A DNA stretch of 64,000 nt, from positions 18,350,927-18,414,926 of the forward strand of contig NC_064034.1 in NCBI RefSeq assembly GCF_932526225.1, given 5' to 3'. The position numbers were made by a program, and so were the translations under genes. Below the pieces are notes generated by a model. That model was not told where the DNA came from, did no database searches, and worked only from the letters and a program-made list of their open reading frames with translations. How positions within the stretch are numbered: the first letter of the stretch is position 1; each line of letters opens with the position of its first letter. Source of the stretch: Nematostella vectensis. Its lineage: Eukaryota > Cnidaria > Anthozoa > Actiniaria > Edwardsiidae. Below are positions 41,868-53,291 of this stretch, in pieces.

Positions 41868-44800
41868 TCAGGCAAAAGCAGCGATTGGGTTGTTGATTGG
41901 CCGTTTTATAAACTCATTTGATGACATGTAAGCAGCTATGGCTGGGAGTTTCTGGAAAGCAAAAGTTAAGGAAAATTTTCACAACCACACAGTTTAAATT
42001 CTTTTGTTTTCTTTAGTCATGAAGGGGCAGATGTGCAGATATTAAAGGCTAAAGGTGTGTGTGCCAAAGGGGTTTGGGGTTTGGTGGTGCTAACTTGCAG
42101 AGGGGCACTTGTAATTTAAACTGAGGATTCATAAACATGAAACAGAGATGTCTTTTAAGACATTCCAAATTAAAAATCACAAGTTTAAAATCACAAGATA
42201 AAAAAACCGTTTCAGATTCTAAATTCTAATATAATCTATTACTGCAGCTTTATTAAATACCTGATTACACTTAATTTTCGTGAAGTCAAAATTTCGCGAT
42301 TTTGAGATGAAGATATTTCTCGACACTTTATTTCGCGATTTTCCATTTTCGTAAAAAACAGATCACAATTATTTTCGCGATTTCGCGATTTTGGGATAAT
42401 AAAATCAAGCAAAACCAATTGGAATTGGAATTAAAATATGCTGTAAACATCAAAACTGAAACAATTTGTAACAAAAATATGCGTGGGCTAAACTTAGTTT
42501 CATAAAAATCTATATAAATCTATAGAATAATGTGTGAGTGCAGGCGTTCATATAACAGTGCTCAATACATAGGTGTAGAGCGGGATATATCTTGGTTTGT
42601 AGGAAAAAAACACGTGAACTACCGTTTCATCTCTACAAGCCTGTTTCGTGGTTGCCCACTCATCAGGAGATCTCCTGATGAAACGGTAGTTTGTGTGTTT
42701 TTTTCTTACAAACCAAGATAAATCTATAGAATATATATATATAAATCTATAAAACTCAACCCCTTACCGTACTATAAGTAAATTAGATGAAAACATAGAC
42801 ATGTTGTTACCATAAAGCTCATTAAACGGCCAATATTTCCCCAAAGGCTTCTTGTGTACTCACTTAATTTTCGCGATACTTAATTTTCGCGTCACTTTAT
42901 TTTCGTGAATCTTTTAAAAACGCGAAATTCGTAAAATTTAAGTGACGCGAAAATTAAATGTAATAAGGTATTCTTGAAAACAAGTTTTATAGAATTGTTT
43001 CAATTGGACATCACAGACATGGCTTCACACAGAATGTTATAAGAAAGAGACAAAATGTATATTTTTTTGACTGTCAAATGTTCATTCCAACTATATAAAA
43101 TTAATCTAACATTTATATTTATATGATCTCACATGGCATATTTATGTATTTATTTTATGTATGTATTATTATATGTTCTATTTGATAAACATGAATTCAG
43201 CACTGCAACAGGTGTTAAATGGTACCATTTTCATTAATTACTATCATGCACATTTAGTTTCAGTCAAGGGTATTCTAGATGAATGTCAATGAATTGTATA
43301 CACATACCTCAAAACGATCCAAGAATGCCTAGGATATAAAAAGTTGATTTATTTTTAGTAAATGATATGTCTTATGGAAAGAGTGTTTAACAATGTTTCT
43401 AGACTGCTTAGCCATCTCTCCTTAGGAGGAAAGTCTCAAAATACGTTATGACGGCGTGAGTGCTGAAGGCACGAGCAAGCACCAAAGACCCAAGCTGAAG
43501 GTGCAAGATTTTGCCAAAAGCAGTTTCTCCTGATCTTCGAGCACTCACCCGACCTAAAGGGAAACCTGACTCCTCGAGCGGCTACTGCCTATATTATTAT
43601 TACAGGCTACGGACGCGAAAGGACAGACTGGCTCACAGGTTAAAATTTCCCTACTGCTGTGCATCTACCTACCTTTAGGTTCGGATGTGCATCCAGAAGG
43701 GATGCCTCAAATATGCGGTGCTGGTCTAGAAGCTCATACAGCACAAAATCAACAAATGTCAACTGGAAAAAAGAACAATAATCTTCTGGTAAATCATCAA
43801 TGACTTTTAGTACATTTAACTTGACTTTCTTGGATTTCCACCACCGATGCTTTTGTACGGAAGTGCTGATTGAGCTATGAAGTTCATCATGTAAATTAAA
43901 AATAAAACAACAAGTGAAAATCCTTATTTGTCCCTAAAACCTTGGTCTTTTCTAATTATGGAGTGTTCATTAAATACACCAAGGGGGGAGGGAAGATATT
44001 TACTCAAGCCACCTTAAAATTTCAAAGTCCCCTTTTCGTTTTAATTTTTTTCAGTGCCCCCCTTTCAGAACTCCAAAATTTTTGGAGCCCCCCCCCCCCC
44101 TTACGACTTTAATAAACAAAAAAGGCCTTAAATCTGGAAAATGAATACTGCGAAGTTGCCCTCCTTGTCCAAGTTGATGATCCAGTCAAGTTCAACATTA
44201 TTTCAAAGTCCAACACAGGGACTGATCTAGCTTTTACCTTCGTAGCGATTTGGAATGAACAGACATGAAAATAATAAAAAAAAGGCAGCCCAAGGGGGGG
44301 GAGGGGGGGATGAATTCAAGTCAGCAGGATCATGATAAAAAGGTGGTAATTCTTTTCGGCATACTTCATATTTTTTTGCATGTGAAATCATGTTAAATGG
44401 TGCAGGGATTTTTTCAATCAGTTTTTTGCTTTTCAAAATCACCCCCCCCCCCCCCTCAAAAGGTACGCCCCTAAGGACGCCTGTGAAGAAATATACATTT
44501 CTATATATTTGTTTTTTGTTAAGAATGTCTGTAAAAAGGGATAATGTAAAAAAAAACTGTATGTATATCGTTTTGGGGATTTGAATGCTCTGCCAGTTGT
44601 TTATTTCAATTTGTTTCTGTTATTCTGATAATAAGCTGTATCAGTAAATCCAACTGTAATATACTGGAAATTGGTTTATAAAGACAGTTAGAAAGAAGTA
44701 TTAAATACATTTGTCATGAGGCTCAATATTTAATCTCAATTTGTGCTACAAACTAGATCATACCAGTAAAATATCAAAGCTGAAACGTATGGCTCCTAAA

Positions 44801-47148
44801 AAATTCAGAGCCCCCCATTTAGATGAACGTTTTTTTTTTCAGAACCCCCCTTTTGGAGGCTAAAACTTTTCAGAGCCCCTCCCCCCAATATCTTCACTCC
44901 CCCCCCTCGGTGCATTAAATAAACACTCCTTTTTATAATAAAAACCCAATAGTAGACTAGCACACCATCCTTTGAACAAACCCTGGAAATACACCTTGCA
45001 GAAATTGTGTTACTGCTTGCACTACAAAAATCATTTTATTCGGATTTTAGCAAATACAGCAATGCAGCTTTTAGCAAATACAAATACTTACATTATCTCC
45101 AGCCAGGTAACTCTTTTGTCCCAAGAAATCTGCAAAAGCCTTGATAGAAGACTGAACACTCTGAATGTACGCTGGCTTATTTTCCTCCTGTTAAAAATTG
45201 AATAAGCAAAATTGTGTCATTCAAAACATATTTTTAGGCACCTGTCCAATTTGAGATGGGGGAGGATAAAAATGTAAAAATTAAATTACAACAAGCAAAT
45301 GTTACTTACAAATGCAGCATTATTATAGCACAGCCTCACAAACCCATTACGGAAGTCCATCAACTGAAAATCAATATCAAATTGAACTTAGACTGAAACA
45401 TTTTGAGCACTCAGAATATAAAAATTCTCAAACATGGCCACAGCAGATGAGACCTGGGCCGTTACCTGGTTCTCCAAGATGTCCACTATCACTTTCTCCT
45501 CCTCAGTTTTTCCACACATGTCATACTTTCTTCCAATGTATCGCAAAATCTAATACAAAAAATCAAAGAAAACCCTGCAATAGACATCAACCCTACAAAG
45601 AAATACAGGGCCAAAGTGCCAATTTGATAATAAATAGGAGGCTTGCCCTCTATTCGTTTTGGTGAAGCATAAGGGATGTGTACAGTCTAGCCCGATAAGG
45701 TTAAGTTACCTCATACATTTATTACACCCCATCAGTTTATTCACACTACTTACTATGCAACGAAAATAGTATATGTACTTAAACATAACACGAACAGGGG
45801 TTTCATTAGGCCCCGGTGGCCGGCTATTTTCCACTAAGCGCCAGCTACTTTCTTTTTTTTTTAAAAGTCTTGAACTAAAAATATAAAATAACTTCCACAT
45901 CCTACATATCAATCTCCACTGCCTATTCTGAAAGTTAATGAGAGCCCTGACTAACACAATAAGAATACTTACAGCATTGCTCTGAGTAATTTTGATGTGC
46001 TTTTTATCCCCATCAATATAGTATGGCAGCTGCAGCATGAACATGTGCAAAAAAAACAACGAATTAAACAATCAAGTTTATTACGGGATGGATTTCATCA
46101 TATCATAGGGCAAAGACATGATCTTACTAGTGTGACCCATACCAAAAGAAAAACTAACAAGAAAGTTGGCCACTTAACTGATAGGTATTGTTTTAAATGG
46201 TACTGTTTTGAATAAATTTATAACTAGGATGATTCCATCAAGTTCTGATTTTCCTTGAAGCATTTCTTAGCCATAATTGTTGGTTATTAGTGATGTTGAT
46301 GCCAATCAAATTGCACATTTCTTGCATCCCTATTCGCTTACTTCACAAAAACTGAAGACGACTGTGCTAAGTATTTATTATACTGAATACAACATTTATA
46401 ATATCAATGAAATCATCATACATTTGGGAAGTCAAGTCCAAGGGAAAACTTCTCATTTGTCCAAGAGGTGCGGTCATGACCATCTGTTTGATTCAAAGAA
46501 GTTACATGCCTGTTATACGTTATACGCTACGCCTGAAACCGTAACCAGCAAAAGTATTGTGCACTACAATTATCTGTGTTGTATTTGTAATAACCAAAAG
46601 TCATTGAGCTTTTTTTTTCATTGCTGGCCTTTACCCTCTTTTTTAGTCTATTTACTAAAAAAGCTCTTTCAAGAATGCAGTGTGGCTTTGTTATTTATAA
46701 ATATGCTAATCCAAATATTGGTGTTATAGCAGTCACCTAAAGGTAAGAAATTTATGTTTGGGAGAAAAAAAACACCATCTTTTTCTGCAACATCCTTATT
46801 CATCCCCAATTTTTTATCTATTTTTTATCATTAATATTTTAATGTGTGAACAGGGTTGTAGCTAGAAGGAGGGGCAGGAGAGATAGCTAGCTGCCCCACA
46901 AGTAATGTAAGTTTTGCTGGAAAAGTGGGCCTCGCCTTTTATACGAGAACCTTGTGTTTACTAAACCTCAAAGGATCCTGACACATTGTAGACAAGGTTT
47001 TTTAAATCTATTTCACTCTGAAATCTCTTATCCAAAAATCATGCTTAAAAAACCTATTACTATATTGTGCAAAATCTTACACACCATATCTTTTATCTTC
47101 AAATTCTTCACCATTGTACTTCAGAAGCAATCTGATTGGCTGGGCAAG
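41868..47148 (-). CDS. Glutathione S-transferase, Mu class (copy 2), first exon not found
   Basis: Nine exons: 47085-47148 (LAQPIRLLLKYNGEEFEDKR), 46422-46483, 45973-46029 (LPYYIDGDKKHIKITQSNA), 45466-45549, 45310-45363, 45092-45187, 43673-43762 (LTFVDFVLYELLDQHRIF), 43308-43328 and 41868-41951 ending IAAFA and TGA. Phases are consistent, giving 203 residues without the first exon. It is homologous exon by exon to copy 1, with identical lengths for four exons (54, 96, 90 and 21 bp), so the two are tandem duplicates. The exon at 45466-45549 (84 bp) corresponds to two exons in copy 1 (34 + 50 bp). The expected short first exon with the start and catalytic Tyr was not located upstream. Confidence 0.92.
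42590..42722 (-). ncRNA. Type I hammerhead ribozyme motif in a foldback
   Basis: On the minus strand the order is: stem I 5' AUCUC (42671-42667), CUGAUGA (42666-42660), stem II GUGG-GCAA-CCAC (42659-42648), GAAAC (42647-42643), and a short stem III ACA-GGCU-UGU (42645-42636 region). Next comes the cleavage trinucleotide GUA with predicted cut between 42634 and 42633, then stem I 3' GAGAU (42633-42629). All invariant core residues are present. Flanking DNA forms a longer inverted repeat (about 42592-42631 against 42679-42720) that extends stem I. The very short stem III is typical of animal hammerheads from Penelope-like elements or retrozymes, which are thought to act as dimers. No reverse transcriptase is adjacent. 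Confidence 0.85.
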
Positions 47149-49743
47149 CTGCAGGAAAAAACACAACATTTTTATGTCAAACATGGGTATATTGTACATT
47201 ATCAGGGTTTATAATAGTGGCCGGCTGCCTGTAATTTTCTGATCTTTCACTGCTCTTTTTTTCTGTATTTCCCTATCATATTTCCCCTTACTATATTTTC
47301 TGTATTTCCCTATCATATTTTCCTTACATGTATCATATTTTCTGTATTTCCCTGTCATATCCCCTATCATATGCAGGCTTCCCCCCCCCCCCCCCCCCCC
47401 CCCCAAATCCACAAACCAGCAAAATCTTTTGAATTATTTTGAACCCTCAGTATAGTGCTGTCACTCATCCCCTTAAGGTGGTTTATTACTGTGGTTATGA
47501 TGAGAATAGTAAGCTCATAATAATATGAGGGCGAGGGCTTAAGTTATGTAACGTGTTATACAATAAGCTAACACAACACAATAGTCACCAAACGGGTTTA
47601 ATTAAGTTACGCCCTCTTAAATTTAACGCCTTGAGCCAAGAAATTGATAAAAACCTCAAAAACCCACTCATATTTTAAGTCTTTACGTAACGTTATACGT
47701 TAAGTCTTTACACGTACGTTCTAATTGATGAATGTTCGTCTGTCGGGCCACATGGATTAGGAAGCCCTATAGACGATTACTTCAACCGAATGAAGCTATT
47801 CACTAGAAGGTTGCAGTTATTTCTAGCTTAACTTTGTCATATTTCTAAATGTCATTGCATTCCAGGGTTAGAAGTTGTAACGAGTAGTAAAAAGTAAAGC
47901 CCGGCGCACTTCACTACAGGTGTTCACGACGAGGGAAAATTTCTCGCGTGAACTTTGTTCACTGCCTTGCGAGGCCATAAACGCATAGCTCAAACAGGAG
48001 AGACTTGGAAAATAAAAAGATTGAGCCAAAATCTTTTGGGACAATCAAAGCTTCGGCTAAAAGGCTTCACGAAATTCTTATGAGAAAAAATGTAAATGTC
48101 GAGAAATCAACTGCGAAAAAAAAATATTGGAGTAGGATTAAAAACCCGGTGACTCTAGGACAGGCAAGGTCAGGGGATAGATAAAAAGCATTGCCTGCTC
48201 AGCAGACACGAGTTGTGTGAAAAACGGGAAAGCCAAACTTAGTTAACCGAGCTGGAATAGCCAAGCTTAGGGCGCGCAGTTTTTTACTCGTGATTCCGGA
48301 ATGATAATGATTAGAATAGAAAAAGCGCGGCGCGTTCGTTTATCCCGCGTTCCCATTTCGGAATGGAATGGAGGTCGTTCCACTCATTCTGCTACCTGTA
48401 GCAGCATGGCTCGAATGCCACTCTCTACCAATCATTCCCATCCCATAATGATAGGAAACAAAACGCGCCCTTAGTTGAGCGAAAAAAAAAAAAAAAAAAA
48501 CGGAGGCGATAGCAAGCAGATTTCGGAGCCGAGCGCTACGTCCGATAAAATGACTTTTCCGGAGGGGGGAAGGGGGTGCGCAGTCATACGTATTATATGG
48601 AAAAAGCATAGTTTTTGGCGTCCAAGGGGAGTACTCCCAACCCCCCCCCCCCCCTCCCCCTGTATGCGCGCCTGCTTCAAGCAATTTATCTCCATGTTTT
48701 TAGGGACTAGTACCTATTTCTACGTCTCTTACGACTTCCTCCAGGTATTGCGCTAGCCCACCAAGATTATCATACGATTACCTTTCGTTAAACAGAGGGA
48801 AAAAGAGTCTATCACTTTGCTTTATTCACAAATCACCCTAAAAACTCTACACCATGCACATATATATGTATATAAATATTAATTATACTAGGCCAAATAT
48901 AGAATGCGTAGGATTTTTGTACTTAATATAATATAAACATTATAAAATACTATACTCTTCATTTTTTTTCTTATAGTTTCATGAAAAATATATCAGGAAT
49001 AATCCTTTGTCAACCATCATAAGTGAAAGGATGTATAGTTGACAGTTCAGAGGATTTCTCTCATATTTGAAAAATTAAAAACCTGCAAGAAAAAACCTCT
49101 TTTTCTTAGTTAGACGAAATATAGTGATTTTTTAATTCTGTTCTTATTTCTATAAGAAAAAAATCTAGAAAGTTAATAAGTAAACCATCTTTATTTTTAG
49201 TCAATGCCCTCTCTTCTCCTGCTAACAATAGTTGCACATTTTCTTTTTATTGTGCAATTTGGGCATCATTTGTCCGCTTTCTTTCACCTACAGTAACACA
49301 ACTCTAGTCTAGGGCCGGGTTCCCAGAAAGCAGGTTATCACTAACCCAGGGATGGATAAAAAGGCCATTCATCTCTGGGTTAGTGTTAACCTGCTTTCTA
49401 AGAACCCAGCCCAGTTCTACAAAAATAATCTATTGTTTCTAAAAAAAGAACCTGTTTTTCGTTATTCAAGCTAAATAGGTTATGGTTTATGATAAACGGG
49501 CTAACAGGTTGTTACATTTTAGGTTCTTACTTGCAGGTTTCTAAAATAAGTATATTTTAAAACTCTGTGGTAGTCAAAGCAATATACCATTAGTATATAT
49601 ACATTCTAGAATTCTATAACCTTTCTCTTCTTTGAATGTTGAATGTCACACTACCTAAATTTTCCTAGTTTTCTACAAACTGTCCCTTCTTTGATGGGAT
49701 GGATAATCAGGGGTAGTCATTATAGCTGCTGTACCTGGTGTTC
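47149..49743. other. Intergenic, low-complexity and repeats
   Basis: Includes a short array of TTTCTGTATTTCCCTATCAT units (47262-47370), a poly(C) tract of about 24 at 47380-47404, AT-rich DNA and a palindromic MITE. The missing first exon and promoter of GST copy 2 may lie here but were not seen. Confidence 0.5.
49311..49413. repeat. Palindromic MITE, about 100 bp
   Basis: GGGCCGGGTTCCCAGAAAGC at the left pairs with GCTTTCTAAGAACCCAGCCC at the right, and GGTTATCACTAACCCAG pairs with CTGGGTTAGTGTTAACC, leaving a short loop. Non-coding. Confidence 0.85.
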
Positions 49744-52700
49744 CTAGCATTCAACAAACTGACCCATCTTTGTGTTGATCTTTGACTGAGGGTCGTCGTG
49801 CCATCTAGCTCTCCCTACAGCTGCCTCTTGTGCTAGCTCTATCTCCTCATTCTTCTCTTGTCCTTCAAAAACTTCAAGGTACTCCAGATAGAGTGTCCTG
49901 GCCTTACAAAGGGTTTTTCCAAGGTCATGTTTTCGGAGCATCTTGTCAAAATACATTGCAAGTGTGTTGTAGTCCATTTGTTTCTGAAGACAGTTGTCCT
50001 TGTGAATAAGCAGCATAGCTAAGGTCATGAACAAAACAAAGGGATTCCCATCACCCAGCTCGTAGGGGCCTGGCAGTTGAACCAAACTTGTCTCTGAAGA
50101 AACTAAACTCTCTTTACTACTTATAAAGGAGAAGGAGTCATCACTACAGTCAGATTCCTCTGCTTCAACACCAGAATCAGGTGAAACTGTCTCTTCTGGC
50201 TGATTGAAGAAATTTTCAGTAGCAACCTTTGCTTTGACTGCTGAATTGTATGTTTGCGAAGAAGACCCTGGGGACCCAGGTAAAGTCACTGTGCTCCAGA
50301 TTACCTCCATAAGGTTCAACACATCTTCAAATGGAAACTCCCTCTTAAGGTCCAGCAGCAACCAACGATAGCAAAAGAACATATCATCAGCACCAATGTC
50401 CACCAAGTATTTGTAATACTGTGGATCTGTCTTTTGCAGAAGCATGGAGAGGTGATCAAACTTCTGAGTCACAGTTCTGCTGTCCAGGAGAAAATGAGAC
50501 TTCATGCGGGCCATCAATGCACAGAAACAAGTATAGGCCAGAGCCTCATCATTCATGACAACTAGAATTGGTGATGCAAGGTCACTCATTCCTTGGACAT
50601 AGGAGACATCTGGGTTCGCCAGGGCATAAGTTACTAATATATTAAATAAGGATCTTATATGGGGATGATCATCAGGGACATCAAAGTATGGATGCACCCT
50701 ATCTGTCCTCACAACATCTTTTTGCACCATGTGACTGACACTCTCTATGTCCAGGGGATCTCTTGCCATCCAGTCTGACCGCAGGTGCCAGTACACTCGT
50801 GCCTTCATCAGCAGGAACTTCTCTCGCTCATCTTGTGTCAAGTCTGGTGGAAATACATGCAACAAGTGAGCCCAGACTTCTTTCCGTAATGATGGCTCAC
50901 TGCCACACTGGAAAATTCTAGAAAAAAATTCCTCTCTCCAGATCAGTCTCCCTTCACAGTCCAGAAATGCAGGCCATTCCAGTTTTGTCAAGGGTCCTTT
51001 TTTGGAGGTGTCAAAGAAAGCTTTAGTAACTTTCTGGAAGGTTTTCTCCATTTGGTGCTTAATGGAAATGTGGAAAGGTACAGCAGGTGGTATCTTGGAG
51101 GCCCGGACATTCTTGGATAGGGGAGCCTCAACGAGGTCCACAATCGACCAGTCATAGCAACTATCTTCATCTAAAATAATAGACAGCAGTAAATTCATCA
51201 GGAAAAAAAAGGTTTAAGCAACATTTGTCTGGCAGTCACATTTGTGCTAGTGATGTTATTTTAGCAAGCCAAAGAGGCATTTTATTGTTTTGGTCACTAA
51301 GCAAAACCGGTCACACTGCCAGGAAATTAATGTCTTGTAATTTGAAGGGATTTGCAAGGTCATGCATGGTGAAAGACGTTAATCCACTTGATTTCTGTGT
51401 ACACACACTCAAGCATGTTCTGTGTACGCACACTCAAGCATGGTACAGGGTGCACAAGAGTGGAGCTGGGATGTCTTTGAAGTTTAAGTATTTTGGTGTC
51501 AGTTTTCTATTAAGCAACTCTTGCCAAGCCAGTCACACTGGCCTTTTGCTTGAAATGTGAGAAATACACAAAAACTTTGTTTGTTTGGCATGATAGGAAG
51601 AGTGTGAACACAAACTTTGCTTTCTCTTTGTAGTGTGCACATTGTTATTAGCTCACTCATTTGTGACCTTACATTTCTATATTCTGAAATACAGTATATA
51701 TGCAATCAAGTATGCAGTTACCTGGAGTTTGGATAGGCTCAACCTTCAGTGACAGATAAGGGAGGGATGCACTTAAGAATGCAGCATCCAAATCAAAGTC
51801 TGATGTCAAAGAGATGAACACATCTGGTCTTTTGCCTGTCTGCAAGCACTGAGGAAGCTGGTAGGAAATCTCAAACTCCCTTGAAATACAATGATATGAA
51901 AAAATTTAAAATGGTGCAATAATTAAGAACAGAGTAAATAAAAATCTGATTGTAAGATTATTGTTTTAGTATATAAATGATGGGATTATGATTAAAGGAT
52001 GATCATTATAGGGATGATCAACCGTGGTATTGATTAAATAGAAATTATGAAAATGTTAAAGTTGGATCATACCTTCTACTAAGTGGAATAGTCAAGATAA
52101 ATGGAAAATAAAATAGAAATGAGACGAATAAATGGATTATGCGTTATTTTAGAGACAAAGATACAAATCACCTTGGAATTGTTAGCTCTCAAATAATGAT
52201 AATAATGCAAAAATTCTACTCAATCTCAACTCGGGCATGTATTGAAAATAGATTGACAATATGACATTTAAAAAGTCATTTAGATACATAAAAATGTCGC
52301 AAAGAAAAGAAGCGAAGTCTATTTACTTATCTACTTAATGTAAACAAATAGGGTAGATATTGCATCACTAAAATAACAAGAACATTACAATTCATGGGGA
52401 AATATTACTCAGAGATCAATTGAAATACCATCTGCGTAAAGGACTATTAACAATATAAAAACAAAAAGTAATTACTTGAGTTAAAGCCCGGGAATCTAAC
52501 AGAAGAAATTTTAAGCTTTAAGTAATAATGGGAAAATTAACTGGTCATTATTCATAGCTTTCTAAAAATAAACTTTATGTTCACTTTCGAGAGCCAGGTT
52601 ACTCCCCTATTTCGCTTATCACAGTAATCATAAAGGATATCTTATCCTAAATCTGGAGTTTTCTTCTACATTTTTCGATAACAGTTCACTTGTGTCTAAG

Positions 52701-53030
52701 TTTCTAAATTAGCATAGATTATGGTCAACAAGTGAACAGGCAACCAAGTGAACGAGAAAATAACAAACTTACCCATTCAACTGAAAAGCCCGGGTAAGAA
52801 GCTGGTGCAAGTTAGCAAAGGAAGTAATATTTGGATCGACAGCAAAGCATCTCAGTTCTTTACCTTTGGAGTCTTCAAGCTACGAGTGAAACAATAAAAG
52901 TTAAACAAACCACCATAGAATTGCTTTTGCGGGCTTGACATTGCCGCGCAAGTGACCATCAAAATAATATCAATGTAAGCTTTACCAGAGCTTTGACTCG
53001 AATAGCATCCCGGTCGTGTACGGCACTCAT
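49744..53030 (-). CDS. TBC1D25: TBC1D25-like Rab GTPase-activating protein
   Basis: Four exons: 52986-53030 (ATG, MSAVHDRDAIRVKAL), 52773-52879, 51722-51879 and 49744-51170, with the TBC domain in the large last exon. About 578 residues. The TBC dual-finger motifs are both present: Arg in VVRTDRVHPYF (preceded by KD) and Gln in VSYVQGMSDLASP. The first three exons encode the region matching the N-terminus of TBC1D25/OATL1 (RCFAVDPNITS, DVFISLTSDFDLDAAF, PYLSLKVEP). A Ser/Glu-rich insert lies before the last TBC helices. The family inactivates Rab GTPases (Rab33B in mammals) and binds ATG8 proteins at autophagosomes. It is divergent from EFCAB7. Confidence 0.93.
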
Positions 53031-53291
53031 AGAGCATTACTTCTGGAGATTCACACTTTAGTTGGTTGCATTTTTGGTCGAATTTCGCGACTTTTCGGGC
53101 CTCGTGTTTCTCGCACGTCCCTTCGTGGGTTTGATGTGGCAATGACGTTACGCTGGACCAGCGGACCACCCCGTGGGCTCGACATCAACAAATTTTCAAA
53201 ATGGCGGAAAAAATGACACATTAATGCTGTAACTAAGGCCGCGATTCAGTAATTTCTTGAGCGTTTAAGAAACAATTATTTAGCTGATATA
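53031..53291. promoter_or_regulatory. Bidirectional promoter interval, TBC1D25 / EFCAB7
   Basis: The two start codons are 261 bp apart and divergent. No TATA box is evident. Shared promoter is inferred from spacing. Confidence 0.5.

Noticed and set aside
42870-42965. Palindromic TTTTCGCG-rich stretch (also 42270-42400) as a second ribozyme or gene
   Set aside because: Inverted AATTTTCGCG motifs resemble a small MITE; no ribozyme core or frame.
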